Shown here: one piece after another, positions 17,439 through 26,712 of the stretch
Layout: each line of letters opens with the position of its first letter
How positions within the stretch are numbered: the stretch's first letter is position 1
Assembly (NCBI RefSeq): GCF_042676385.1
Contig: NZ_JBHTHA010000002.1
Location: 310,001 to 374,000 of the forward strand
Length of the DNA stretch: 64,000 nucleotides
Source: Paenibacillus_E sp042676385
GTDB taxonomy: Bacteria; Bacillota; Bacilli; Paenibacillales; NBRC-103111
Reading direction: 5' to 3'
Notes under the pieces: model-generated
What the model was told of the DNA's origin: nothing
Databases searched by the model: none
Seen by the model: the letters and a program-made list of their open reading frames with translations, nothing else
Made by a program: the position numbers and the translations under genes

Positions 17439-19145
17439 CTATTTTTTATAAACCTTGTCATAAGCATCCTGATAGATTTGGATGAATTGATCCATGCCGG
17501 AATCTTTCAAACCTTTCAAGTAGGCGTCCCAGTCTTTATCGATGTTCTTGGCCCCCATGATGAATTGCAGCATGGATTGTTTGACGTAATCCGTGATAAT
17601 CGGCTTTAACTGTTTCACTTGATTAGCCTGGTCATTCGTCAGGAAAATATCCGTCGGAAACTCTTCCTTCGGTTGATGGCCCTCGTACAATTCCTTGGTG
17701 GCCTTGTACAGGCGGGTTTCCAAGCCGTCCATCGTGTAGATGTCCTGGCTGGCCGCATACGAGGTCTCGCGATATTCCGCCGATCGGAGGCCCGGCCCCA
17801 TTTGATTCCAATGGTCGTTCTGCACTTGGCCTACCCCGTAAGACGTTTCCTTGACTTTGAACTTCGCTGCGGTTCCGCGAGTATTTTTATCGTTCGCATC
17901 CGCCTTCACCCAGTTGCGGCCTTCTTCCCCGAAGTTGGACAATGTCGTGCCTTCCTCCGAGTACAAATAATCAGCCAGACGAATCGAAGCTTCAGGATTT
18001 TTGTTTTTATTCGTAATCGCAAATACCGAGTTTCCGATTCCGATGTAATGTGCCGTAAATGAGGCGCCGTCCGGACCTGTTAACGGCGCAATCGGATCAT
18101 AGTCCTTGTGGCGGGTCGAAGTCGGGGAAGCATCTGTGAATTCGCCGAACCAACCTGCCGGGATAGCGCCTGCAATGGCCACATCGGGGCTATTGCCTTT
18201 TTGAGCGAGAGCGTCCGATTTTTGCGTGAAGGCTTCCTTATCGATTAAACCTTCGGCATATAATTTATTCAAATATTGCAAGCCTTTCTTAAATCCTGGC
18301 TGATCTACCGACGTGGCCAGCTTGCCGCCGTTCAGCGTGAAGTAATTGTTGTCAGCGTTGAAATAAACGAACGCATTCATGATGAACGTTTCTATGTCCG
18401 TATGCCAGCCCGTCGGCGAACCCGTAAGTGCAATTTCGTCCGCCTTGCCGTTACCGTTAGGATCCTTCTCCTTGAACGACTTCAGCATGTTGTAAAAGTC
18501 GTCGGTCGTTTTCGGAGCGCTGAGGCCAAGCTTCTGCAGCCATTTCGAGTTCACCCACATCTTGGCGGAGAATTGGCAATGGTAGCACTCATTGACGGAA
18601 GGAATCGCATAAATATTGCCATCCGGCGCAGTGATCGCCTTTTCCAAATACGGGATATCCTTGAAAGCCTTCTTGATATTCGGCGCATATTGATCGATCA
18701 ACTTGTTTAATGGAAGCAGAACTCCCTGTTGACCGTACAGCAACTGCTCCTCTTTCGTCAGATCACCCTGCATGAAAATATCCGGATAGTCGCCGCTAGC
18801 CAGCAGCAGCTGCTTCTTCTCTTTCAAGGCTGCCGCCTCTCCCGGCACCAGCTGCCAGTTCAAATGAACATTCGTCTTTTCTTCCAAATATTTTGTAAAC
18901 CAGTTCGTATTCAAATCCGCGATATTAGCCGATTGAGGTGCGAAAGCGCTGATCGTAATTTTGTTTTTGGCGAGCGGAAAGCCTGTTGCATTAAAGCCTC
19001 CTCCCCCGTCTGCGTTACCATCCGCTTTGGGACTAGCGCTAACATTCGGCTCATCGCTTTTCGACGTACAGCCGACTGCAAGGGAAGCCATGAATACGAT
19101 AAGGAACAATGAAATCCAAGTTCTTCGAATTCTTTTCTGTGCCAT
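17439..19145 (-). CDS. Extracellular solute-binding lipoprotein (LplA type), cluster B
   Basis: About 568 residues. The signal peptide has a basic start and a lipobox ending at Cys26 (LAVGC). The mature protein is a long family-1 carbohydrate-binding lipoprotein with SGDYPDIFMQGDL near the N-terminal lobe, WVNSKWLQKLGL, and the C-terminal helix LKDSGMDQFIQIYQDAYDKV. It delivers an oligosaccharide to the two permeases encoded upstream (19243-21098). The start at 19145 is chosen because AAGGAGGG precedes it; the longer reading frame lacks a site. It is the last gene of its operon, the reverse of cluster A, where the binding protein comes first. Confidence 0.95.
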   Translation of the reverse strand: MAQKRIRRTWISLFLIVFMASLAVGCTSKSDEPNVSASPKADGNADGGGGFNATGFPLAKNKITISAFAPQSANIADLNTNWFTKYLEEKTNVHLNWQLVPGEAAALKEKKQLLLASGDYPDIFMQGDLTKEEQLLYGQQGVLLPLNKLIDQYAPNIKKAFKDIPYLEKAITAPDGNIYAIPSVNECYHCQFSAKMWVNSKWLQKLGLSAPKTTDDFYNMLKSFKEKDPNGNGKADEIALTGSPTGWHTDIETFIMNAFVYFNADNNYFTLNGGKLATSVDQPGFKKGLQYLNKLYAEGLIDKEAFTQKSDALAQKGNSPDVAIAGAIPAGWFGEFTDASPTSTRHKDYDPIAPLTGPDGASFTAHYIGIGNSVFAITNKNKNPEASIRLADYLYSEEGTTLSNFGEEGRNWVKADANDKNTRGTAAKFKVKETSYGVGQVQNDHWNQMGPGLRSAEYRETSYAASQDIYTMDGLETRLYKATKELYEGHQPKEEFPTDIFLTNDQANQVKQLKPIITDYVKQSMLQFIMGAKNIDKDWDAYLKGLKDSGMDQFIQIYQDAYDKVYKK

Positions 19146-19242
19146 TTCCCAAACCCTCCTTGTTTTTCGTAGCCAAACGATCCCCGGCGGCAAGCCCGGT
19201 CTGTACGCTGCCTCGCATCCCTCCCTTCCAGTGTAACGGGAA

Positions 19243-20178
19243 TCAGCCTTTCAGGGAACCAATCAATAATCCCTTCACAAAATGCTTTTGTACAAAAGGA
19301 TAAAGAATGAGAACAGGTGCGCTGGCGACGACGATGAGCGAATACTTCAGCAGTTCCTTTAAGCCTTGTCTTTCCGCAAGCTCCCTAACATCCTTGACCA
19401 TCGTCGGATCGATCGAATTCAGAATCAAAATGTTCCGCAGAATCAGCTGCAGCGGATACAATTGGGCCGATTTCAAAAAGATTAAGGCATCAAAATAGGA
19501 GTTCCAGTAACCGATGGCGTACATCAACAGAAGAACGGCAATGATGGGTTTGGATAACGGGATGACGACTCGCATTAAGAACTTGAAATCGCTGCAACCG
19601 TCCAAATGCGCTGCATCCGTAAGTTCCGATGGAATCGACGTTTGGAAAAACGTCCTTGCCAAAATAACTTGCCAGACGGAAATCGCACCAGGAATAATCA
19701 TGGCCCATCTGGTATCCAGCAAGCCAAGCCCTTTCACGGTCAAGTAATACGGAATCAATCCACCGTTGAACAGCATCGTAAATACGAATAGTGCAGTGAT
19801 GACGTTCCGGCCGTAGAAATTATTTCGTGAAAGCGGGTAAGCGGCTGTTATCGTCAACGTAACGCTAATCAGAGTTCCAAAAAAGAGATAAAATAAAGAG
19901 TTGCCGTATCCGGTTAAGATCTGTGGATTTTGAAACACCGCTTTGTAGCCTCTTAGCGTGGGCTCTACCGGGAGCAACCAAACTTTCCCGGAAATGACGG
20001 CCGATGACGAGCTGAACGAGGAGCTGATAATGTAAACGAGCGGATAGGCCACGATAATCAAGCAGACAGTCAAAAACAAATAGACACAAAATAAATAGAA
20101 TTTGTCGGTGCTGTTTTCTTGTATGCGTGTAGCTGTCGCTTTCACTTTTGGGGCTGCAGCCTGAACAGGATGAATCAT
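19243..20178 (-). CDS. Carbohydrate ABC transporter permease (YtcP type), cluster B
   Basis: About 311 residues with six membrane helices after a hydrophilic N-terminal tail. The EAA loop reads IPSELTDAAHLDGCSDFKFL, and the protein ends VQKHFVKGLLIGSLKG, as in other YtcP proteins. The start at 20178 is used because a GGAGGAGGAG site lies just upstream; the ATG seven codons earlier falls inside that site. The gene overlaps or abuts the end of the LplB-type gene, so the two are translationally close and should form one heterodimeric channel. Confidence 0.94.
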   Translation of the reverse strand: MIHPVQAAAPKVKATATRIQENSTDKFYLFCVYLFLTVCLIIVAYPLVYIISSSFSSSSAVISGKVWLLPVEPTLRGYKAVFQNPQILTGYGNSLFYLFFGTLISVTLTITAAYPLSRNNFYGRNVITALFVFTMLFNGGLIPYYLTVKGLGLLDTRWAMIIPGAISVWQVILARTFFQTSIPSELTDAAHLDGCSDFKFLMRVVIPLSKPIIAVLLLMYAIGYWNSYFDALIFLKSAQLYPLQLILRNILILNSIDPTMVKDVRELAERQGLKELLKYSLIVVASAPVLILYPFVQKHFVKGLLIGSLKG

Positions 20179-20192
20179 GTTGTCTCCTCCTC

Positions 20193-21098
20193 CTACCACA
20201 AACTCGTTTCCGAATTTTTCCTTGCCACATAATTGACAATAATGAGCAGCAGCAAATTAACGATCGCGTTAAATAACCCTACTGCAGCTGAGAAACTGAA
20301 GTTCGCTCCGACAAGCCCCATTTTATACACATAGGTCGAAATGACCTCGGATGCCCCAACGTTGATCGCATTTTGCATGAGGTATACTTTCTCGAATCCG
20401 ACGTTCATGATCTGGCCGGCATTGAGAATGAGTAGTACGACTGCCGTCGGCATGAGGCTGGGTAAATCGATATGAATCATCCGTTGAAACCGGGATGCTC
20501 CGTCCACTTTTGCCGCTTCATACAAATGCGGGTCCACCCCTGCCAAGGCGGCGATATAGATAACCGAGGCGTACCCCGTAAATTGCCAAATGTCGGAGAG
20601 CACATAGATGGTTTTGAAATACTCCGGCTTAGACATCATATTTTCCGCAGGGAATCCGAACGTATCGGCCAAAATACGGACGAATCCAAGCTGCGGCGAG
20701 AGAAACAGCATGATGATCGAAACCATAATAACCGTTGAGATGAAGTACGGCGCGAAGGTAACCAGCTGTACCGTCCGCTTGAAAATCCCATTCTTTAATT
20801 CGTTCAAGGCCAGCGCCAAAATAATCGGTGCCGGAAACCCGAGAAGCAACGAATACAGACTGAGCAGCGCTGTGTTTTTGATGATCCTCCAGAAAATGGG
20901 GAGATGGAAAAAGTCGATAAAATGCTTAAATCCGATCCAATCGCTTCCCCATATACCTTTCGTAACCATGAAATTTTTAAAGGCGATTTGCACCCCTGCC
21001 ATGGGCACATATTTAAAAATAATCAAATAGATTAATGACGGCAAAATAATCAAATAAAGTTGCCAGTTTTTCTTAACCATTCTAAGTGCTATACTCAT
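20193..21098 (-). CDS. Carbohydrate ABC transporter permease (LplB type), cluster B
   Basis: A 301-residue membrane protein with the LplB signature blocks KYVPMAGVQIAFKNF, GIWGSDWIGFKHF and the EAA loop VDPHLYEAAKVDGASRFQRM. It ends in SETSLW. It is the first gene of the cluster B transport operon, followed by the YtcP-type permease and the lipoprotein. The upstream region is shared with a divergent YesM/YesN two-component system and carries a cre-like site (21134-21147), so both specific and catabolite control are plausible. Confidence 0.95.
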   Translation of the reverse strand: MSIALRMVKKNWQLYLIILPSLIYLIIFKYVPMAGVQIAFKNFMVTKGIWGSDWIGFKHFIDFFHLPIFWRIIKNTALLSLYSLLLGFPAPIILALALNELKNGIFKRTVQLVTFAPYFISTVIMVSIIMLFLSPQLGFVRILADTFGFPAENMMSKPEYFKTIYVLSDIWQFTGYASVIYIAALAGVDPHLYEAAKVDGASRFQRMIHIDLPSLMPTAVVLLILNAGQIMNVGFEKVYLMQNAINVGASEVISTYVYKMGLVGANFSFSAAVGLFNAIVNLLLLIIVNYVARKNSETSLW

Positions 21099-21133
21099 GG
21101 TACTCCCCCTCGATGCAGCTCGTATCCGTTTTT

Positions 21134-21147
21134 ATTAAGCGCTTACA
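21134..21147. promoter_or_regulatory. cre-like catabolite-control site
   Basis: On the minus strand, TGTAAGCGCTTAAT resembles the CcpA cre consensus TGWAANCGNTNWCA, with differences at the 3' end. It lies 36-49 bp upstream of the LplB-type start codon, in the divergent promoter region. Assigned by pattern only. Confidence 0.45.
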
Positions 21148-21260
21148 AAAACTATGATAACGGAGCGGGCGGCAAATTTATAGGGATCATTTTTAAGGCA
21201 GAGGTGTCCATTCATAAGGTGGTGTGAATCATTACGAAACCTGTTTTCAACTTTCAAGAC

Positions 21261-23006
21261 TTGTCGATTGTCAAAAAAATGGCGATAGGCTACATTGTCA
21301 TTATCTTCATCCCGATCATTTCGTTCGGCTTGTTTCTTTATAATCAGAACTACAATAGTTTTCTCGAAGAATATGCGCAAGGCAGGCAGAAAATTGTCGA
21401 CCAGGTACTTAACAACGTGAACGTTAGCACAGTTCAGATCGAAAACGCGTACCAACTGTTTCAAAACAATTCGAACACGATCGCTTACTTAAGCGGCAAT
21501 TACCGGAGCGATTATGAGCAGGTTGCCAATTTTTTGACCTATGTGAGACCCTTGTTTTCCTATATCATGTCATCCAATCGTCTGATCGGCGGCATGACCA
21601 TTTATATGGAGCAGCAGAACGGTATGGTTTTCCGCCCGGAAATGGCCAAGATGGACGAGTTCAAACTGGATGAAAGCATCAAGAAGCTCCCGCTCGGCGT
21701 AGGGAAATGGATTACGTTAAAAAGCAGCGAGAATCCGGATATCAACCTGCATTATGTGCACAAAATCGGTAACCGCAACTTTGAGCAGGACATCGGACTT
21801 CTCGATATCGAAGTGACCTCGAATTTAATCAGACCGCTATTGGAATCGCTGCATTTGAACAGCAAAAGCAATTTATATGTGCTCGACCAGAATCATCAAG
21901 TCATTTACCGCCTGGAAAAAGTTCCTATTTCAGAGGAATCCGAACGCACACTATTTGCCGGCTCCGTTCAAACGGATGCCAATTACTCCTATAGAAATAT
22001 GAACGGGAACAAAATGCTTGTCGAATCGTTCTACACCGACAGTCTTAAGCTGCACTTTGTCATGCTCGAACAAGTGGACGACGTCTTTATCGGGATCAAA
22101 AAGAACAAATACGTACTTGTTTTGACCGTTGCCCTCCTGTTGTTGCTGCTTTCAGGCATCTACTATCTAATCGCCAGTTCCATCACAAAGCGCATTTTGA
22201 AATTATCCAAGCATATGCGTCAGGTCGACGAAAACTATTTCCCGCTCTATCGCGGTGAAATCAATAAAGACGAAGTCGGGCATCTGACATCCTCTTACAA
22301 TGCGATGATCAAGCGTATGGACGAGATGGTGAATACGGTACACCGGTCGGAAATGCTGCGGAAGGAAGCTGCCTACCATATGATGCAGGCGCAGATCAAA
22401 CCGCATTTTTTATACAACACACTTGAATCGATTCGCATGATTGCAGAAGCGAACGACGATACGGAAGCGGCGGATATGTCCTACACACTTGGCAAACTGT
22501 TCCGCTATAGCCTTTCGGGGACTAGAGACGAAACCTCTCTGCGAGAGGAAGTCGAAAACGTCAAAGATTATATCAAAATCCAGCAAATCAGGCTGGCGGA
22601 CAGGCTTCACGTCACGTTTGATGTTGAAGCTGTGATTGATCGTTTTATGTGTCCCCGTTATATCCTTCAGCCGATTATTGAAAACAGTATTGTCCATGGC
22701 ATTGCAAATGTTAGAAAACAAGGTAAGCTCGCGATTCGCATTTGGGAAGACGCCTCTACAATGTACATCGAGGTTGCTGATTCCGGAAAAGGCATCGAAG
22801 AAGAGCGGCTGCGCATGATCCACGGAGTCTTAAACGGTACCGTCGATGCGAATCTTTTGCATCAGGGCGGCGGTGGACTCGGCATTTTTAATGTTAATGA
22901 GCGGGTTAAGATGTTTTTTGGCGACGAATCGGGGATTCAAATGGAGAGCAAGCATAATGAGGGGACAACATGTACGCTCAGATTAGTTAAGGGAGGCGAG
23001 CCATGA
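21261..23006 (+). CDS. Sensor histidine kinase (YesM family), cluster B
   Basis: About 581 residues from the TTG at 21261. Membrane helices are near residues 8-28 and 275-297, bracketing an extracellular sensor, followed by a HAMP linker. Next come the His_kinase block QAQIKPHFLYNTLESI with the phospho-acceptor His, and a HATPase domain (PIIENSIVHGI, GGGLGIFNVNERV). It phosphorylates the response regulator encoded next, with which it shares an ATGA overlap. The start is unsettled: an AAGGTGGTG site at 21216-21224 points to a non-standard ATC (21228) or ATT (21231) ten or eleven codons upstream of the TTG, which itself has no good site. It is divergent from the importer genes it should control. 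Confidence 0.93.
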   Translation: MSIVKKMAIGYIVIIFIPIISFGLFLYNQNYNSFLEEYAQGRQKIVDQVLNNVNVSTVQIENAYQLFQNNSNTIAYLSGNYRSDYEQVANFLTYVRPLFSYIMSSNRLIGGMTIYMEQQNGMVFRPEMAKMDEFKLDESIKKLPLGVGKWITLKSSENPDINLHYVHKIGNRNFEQDIGLLDIEVTSNLIRPLLESLHLNSKSNLYVLDQNHQVIYRLEKVPISEESERTLFAGSVQTDANYSYRNMNGNKMLVESFYTDSLKLHFVMLEQVDDVFIGIKKNKYVLVLTVALLLLLLSGIYYLIASSITKRILKLSKHMRQVDENYFPLYRGEINKDEVGHLTSSYNAMIKRMDEMVNTVHRSEMLRKEAAYHMMQAQIKPHFLYNTLESIRMIAEANDDTEAADMSYTLGKLFRYSLSGTRDETSLREEVENVKDYIKIQQIRLADRLHVTFDVEAVIDRFMCPRYILQPIIENSIVHGIANVRKQGKLAIRIWEDASTMYIEVADSGKGIEEERLRMIHGVLNGTVDANLLHQGGGGLGIFNVNERVKMFFGDESGIQMESKHNEGTTCTLRLVKGGEP

Positions 23007-24520
23007 AGCTATTGGTTGTCGATGACGAACCTATTATATTAAACGGGATCATCCGCATGATTCAGAAGGCGAATACACCGTTTAATGAGATCGCCGGCGC
23101 CGCCGACGGTTATGATGCGCTGCAAAAGCTGGCGGATTTTCAGCCCGACTTGATCCTGACAGACATTCATATGCCGGAAATGGACGGCCTTGCTCTCATT
23201 AAGGAAGTGCAAGCCCGGAACCTGTGCGACCGGTTCGTTATTTTGACCGGCTATGGGGATTTTGACTATGCCAGACAAGCGCTGCGTTATCAGGTCATTG
23301 ATTATTTGCTAAAGCCGATTAACAAGGAAGAACTACTGGGCGTACTCGAGCGAGTAGTAAGGTCCATTCGTGAAGAGCAGGAACAGACGACCGAATTTGA
23401 ACTGCTGCTGCTCAAGGAGCATATTCTATACCATACGCCATTTGAGGAAATGCCGCTTAAACCGTATCAACTGCATAATCTTTTCCCTCATCCCTATACG
23501 ATAGTCATCGTGATACAAGCCTATGAAGGCGATCCGATTCTTATGGCTGAATGGCTTCATGATATTTGTGATCTGCTTACACAGTATGGCAGCCAGAAGA
23601 CTTACAAATTGCTATCCCGTTCCTTGCGGCAAGCGGTCCTTATCGTGAACGGCGCGCAAATAGCGTCAGACGAAGAACTGCAACGTGCATGCGTCGATCT
23701 ATTTAAGATGAAGAAGGCTACAAGCGGCGAATATTGCTTGGGGATTAGCGGGAGGAAGAGCGATAAGGAATTCATTCGGGAACAGTATATGGAAGCAATG
23801 GCTGCAATGCTGTTCAATCGATATTTCCCCCCCGCCAACTTGACGGTTTATAAACAAATGACGGACAACCTTCACAGCGGCTATAACAAGCTCGCATTGT
23901 ATATTGAGCACTCCTTGGTCCAACAGGTCTCCATCGAGCAGATTGAAAAAGACATGCAGCCAATTTTGATGCACTTTTCCGGAGATGCTGGTGACCTAAA
24001 CAAGCTGCGCGAACGGTTTCTTATCTGCATTTGCGTCTATTTGCAAAGCGTCGGTTTGACGCCGGAAGCCGTTTGGGGCGAACATGCCGCAGCCAGACTA
24101 TTCGCATCGAGCGGTGAACAAGTTGAGGGTACTCGTATTGCAGAAATTGTTGCACAGCTCATTCGCTCTATTAACCGAGCCGACCAGCCTGGACCGCACG
24201 TTCAGGCGATCGATAAAATCGTCGCTTTCGTGGAGCGAAATTACAAGCAGGACTTATCGCTCGATGCAGTTGCGGAGCATATGCAAATGCACCCTAATTA
24301 CATTAGCATGTTGTTTCGGAAAGAAAAAGGCCAAACCTTCCTTCATTACTTGCATACATTCCGGCTCGCCAAAGCCAAGCAATTCATGCAAGATCACCCT
24401 GAATGGCCGATCAACGCCATTGCGGAGTTGGTAGGCTATGATAATCCTCGCCATTTTTTCAAAGTGTTTAAAAAATTCGAAAACGTCACGCCCGGACAAT
24501 TCAGGCTTGGAAACGGATGA
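23003..24520 (+). CDS. Response regulator, AraC-type (YesN family), cluster B
   Basis: A 505-residue protein. The receiver domain (residues 1-120) has acidic residues D7/D8 and phospho-acceptor Asp54 in LTDIHMPEMDGL. A central region of about 280 residues lacks clear motifs. The C-terminal AraC double helix-turn-helix holds MHPNYISMLFRKEKGQTF and YDNPRHFFKVFKKFENVTPGQF. Its ATG overlaps the stop of the kinase gene, so the two are translationally coupled. It should activate the divergent LplB/YtcP/LplA operon when an extracellular sugar is sensed. Confidence 0.95.
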   Translation: MKLLVVDDEPIILNGIIRMIQKANTPFNEIAGAADGYDALQKLADFQPDLILTDIHMPEMDGLALIKEVQARNLCDRFVILTGYGDFDYARQALRYQVIDYLLKPINKEELLGVLERVVRSIREEQEQTTEFELLLLKEHILYHTPFEEMPLKPYQLHNLFPHPYTIVIVIQAYEGDPILMAEWLHDICDLLTQYGSQKTYKLLSRSLRQAVLIVNGAQIASDEELQRACVDLFKMKKATSGEYCLGISGRKSDKEFIREQYMEAMAAMLFNRYFPPANLTVYKQMTDNLHSGYNKLALYIEHSLVQQVSIEQIEKDMQPILMHFSGDAGDLNKLRERFLICICVYLQSVGLTPEAVWGEHAAARLFASSGEQVEGTRIAEIVAQLIRSINRADQPGPHVQAIDKIVAFVERNYKQDLSLDAVAEHMQMHPNYISMLFRKEKGQTFLHYLHTFRLAKAKQFMQDHPEWPINAIAELVGYDNPRHFFKVFKKFENVTPGQFRLGNG

Positions 24521-24541
24521 TGAAATCACCGAGGACAAATG

Positions 24542-24586
24542 AAAAAAAAAGGATGCACCCGACGTGAATGACCGGGAAGCATCCTT
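24542..24586 (-). terminator. Terminator after the PHP phosphoesterase gene
   Basis: On the minus strand an AAGGATGC/GCATCCTT stem with an inner CCCG/CGGG pairing is followed by nine T. It lies between two convergent genes. Confidence 0.85.
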
Positions 24587-24593
24587 GATCAGG

Positions 24594-25589
24594 TTAAAGC
24601 GCAGTTACAATCCGCTTTCTATATTTGAAATAGACAATGTCGGCATACCCCGACTGCTTGAGGAGCTCGCTCGCTTCGTCCAGCATCATCCCGATATCGT
24701 CGGGAAAATGCGAGTCCGAACTGAGCGTGAGCGGCACCTCATGTTTCCGCAGCATCCGAAGGAACGCCGGGCTTGGACAGGCCTCCTTAACCGGGTAACG
24801 GTATGCGAGACCCGTGTTAATTTCGGTCGCTACATCCGCAGCTTTCAATGCCTGTGCGACATCCTCATACATCGGAAGCAGCAGCGATTCATCCGGACGG
24901 TAGCCAAACACCTTTAAATTGTCCAGGTGCGCGACAATGTCAAACAATCCGCTAGCTGCCGCACCTTTAACCGTATCGAACAACTGCCGGTAAAGTGCCG
25001 GCAAGTCTTTTTCCTTAAAGAGGTCCTCCGTTTCCGGATTATCGAATCCCCATCCATCCAAGAAATGAACCGAACCGATCACATAATCGAAATCATAGGG
25101 GGCAAGCAATTCACGCAGTTCATTTTCCCCTCCAGGAAAATAATCTGCCTCCAGTCCTAACGATACCGGATAGCCAGCCTGCTGCGCTTTTTTGACCGCA
25201 TCGATGTAGGGCTCAATAGAACCGATACATACGCGGTCAAGCCAATAACGCTGCAAACGGCCGAGCGGCGTATCATCAACGATCATATGCTTCTCATAAT
25301 ACGCGCGAAATTCAGTGAAACGGTAACCATGATCGACGATGCCGAAATGTTCAATGCCTCTCTCCCGCCCAAGCGCGAAGTAATGTCCGAACCATTCTTC
25401 ATGAAAACAACCTTGCTCCATTCTTCGGTTCATAAGGGCAACCATTTGTTGCGCCCACTCCAACTTATGGGGATCCTCGTTTAGTTGCGCTTTGCCGCTG
25501 TACATGTTCTCCAAAGCTCTCGCCGTACGCTGCATCCATCCTAATGAATATGGACCTTCCTCTAAATGAAAATGAAAGTCAACTTTCAT
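24594..25589 (-). CDS. PHP-domain phosphoesterase (HisJ/histidinol-phosphatase-like)
   Basis: A 331-residue metal-dependent phosphoesterase of the PHP superfamily. The N-terminal metal motif is DFHFHLEEG. Later ligands are seen in IVDHGY, SLGLEADYF, IGSVHFL, DIVAHLD and SSDSHFPDDIG, so the metal site appears complete. The nearest named family is HisJ histidinol-phosphatase, but no other histidine genes are near. It is divergent from a DMT transporter and a PhnP-like metallo-hydrolase, so a role in another phosphoester pathway is equally possible. The start has a GGGGAGG site. Confidence 0.85.
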   Translation of the reverse strand: MKVDFHFHLEEGPYSLGWMQRTARALENMYSGKAQLNEDPHKLEWAQQMVALMNRRMEQGCFHEEWFGHYFALGRERGIEHFGIVDHGYRFTEFRAYYEKHMIVDDTPLGRLQRYWLDRVCIGSIEPYIDAVKKAQQAGYPVSLGLEADYFPGGENELRELLAPYDFDYVIGSVHFLDGWGFDNPETEDLFKEKDLPALYRQLFDTVKGAAASGLFDIVAHLDNLKVFGYRPDESLLLPMYEDVAQALKAADVATEINTGLAYRYPVKEACPSPAFLRMLRKHEVPLTLSSDSHFPDDIGMMLDEASELLKQSGYADIVYFKYRKRIVTAL

Positions 25590-25730
25590 CCTAAACCTCC
25601 CCTACGGAATAAATATATTCATGACTAATCAACATTAACTGTTGATGTTTCCTGTTGTTTTCACCCATTCTATTCGGTGATATCCAAGTTGTCAATCGTG
25701 ACTATTGTTAATTTATTATTAAGTTTTTCA

Positions 25731-25759
25731 TTGACAGCTCTCTATGGCAGAGATACAAT
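25731..25759 (+). promoter_or_regulatory. Sigma-A promoter for the DMT transporter / PhnP-like operon
   Basis: TTGACA at 25731-25736 and TACAAT at 25754-25759 are separated by 17 bp. This is about 70 bp upstream of the reading frame. An inverted repeat (ATCAAC...GTTGAT, about 25626-25644) lies further upstream, toward the divergent PHP gene. Confidence 0.75.
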
Positions 25760-25805
25760 AGCCACAAAACAACAAAATAACTAACATATTCAACACAACA
25801 ACTAC

Positions 25806-26699
25806 ATGAATCAACTTTCAAAAAGGAGGTCTAGTACACTGATCATCGTTTCAATTTTGCTTGTCATAGCGTCCGGCCTCGCTCACGCCGTATGGAGCTT
25901 GTTTACCAAGAGCAGCCGCAACAAGAGCGTGTTTTTATGGTCCATTTTGCTGATCCCAACAATCGCACTATTGCCTTATCTGGTTCGGGAATTATGGCTT
26001 CATCCCTTATCGCTTCAAGCATATGGACTGCTGATGTTGTCCGCTTTTCTGCAAGTCGCATATGCTTTGCTGCTGGCACGAACGTACAATATGGGCGACC
26101 TTTCACAGGTCTATCCCATTATGAGAGGCACAAGCACACTATTGATCCCCATTGTCGGCGTCCTGTTTTTGCGGGAATCGTTATCGCTTTTCGGATGGTT
26201 GGGGCTATTCTGCATGGTATGCGGCTTTGTTTGGCTAAGCGGCATTTTCTCGCGCAAACAATCAGGAGGCACAAGTCCCGTATCCCTTAAGCCTTTTCTT
26301 ATGGCACTTTGTGTTGGCTTATGTACGACGTGCTACGTACTCGTCGATAAGTTAAATTTGCAGCACATCTCCGCCATTTCTTTATTGGAGGTAACGAATA
26401 TCGGATTTGTCGCCGCATTGACGCCTATCGTCCTTGCTTCAAAACAATTGCGTACCGAATGGAAGGTTAACGGCAAAATCATTATGCTCGGGGCCATTCT
26501 CAATCCCGGATCTTATTTGTTATTTTTATTTGCTATGAAATACGCCCCCGTCGCGCACATTTCACCGATTCGTGAAATCGGGACCTTATTCGCTACCTTG
26601 CTGGGCATTATCGTGCTCAAAGAAAAGCAAGGCTTGATTAGAATTGCCTGTTCCGTCATGATAACGGTAGGCATTATGATTATTGGTCTATTTGGTTAG
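25806..26699 (+). CDS. DMT/EamA-family membrane transporter
   Basis: Up to 297 residues with about ten hydrophobic helices in two EamA halves (VIASGLAHAVWSLFTKSS near the start, then HISPIREIGTLFATLLGIIVLKEKQ near the end). The substrate is unknown. The start is doubtful: the ATG at 25806 has no ribosome site, whereas an AAAAGGAGG (25821-25829) lies inside the frame with nine bases to an in-frame CTG at 25839. Starting there would place the first membrane helix at the very N-terminus, as in relatives. The gene runs into a metallo-hydrolase whose ATG is 14 bp beyond its stop, so they form an operon. Confidence 0.9.
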   Translation: MNQLSKRRSSTLIIVSILLVIASGLAHAVWSLFTKSSRNKSVFLWSILLIPTIALLPYLVRELWLHPLSLQAYGLLMLSAFLQVAYALLLARTYNMGDLSQVYPIMRGTSTLLIPIVGVLFLRESLSLFGWLGLFCMVCGFVWLSGIFSRKQSGGTSPVSLKPFLMALCVGLCTTCYVLVDKLNLQHISAISLLEVTNIGFVAALTPIVLASKQLRTEWKVNGKIIMLGAILNPGSYLLFLFAMKYAPVAHISPIREIGTLFATLLGIIVLKEKQGLIRIACSVMITVGIMIIGLFG

Positions 26700-26712
26700 G
26701 AGGATCAACCCT

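Noticed and set aside
17103..17609. 168-codon ORF through the 113-bp repeats
   Set aside because: The repeat period is not a multiple of three, so the frame differs in each unit. It also runs into the antisense of the binding-protein gene.
24594..25589. Histidine biosynthesis locus
   Set aside because: Only the HisJ-like PHP protein is present; no other his gene is in the window, so the pathway assignment is not supported by context.
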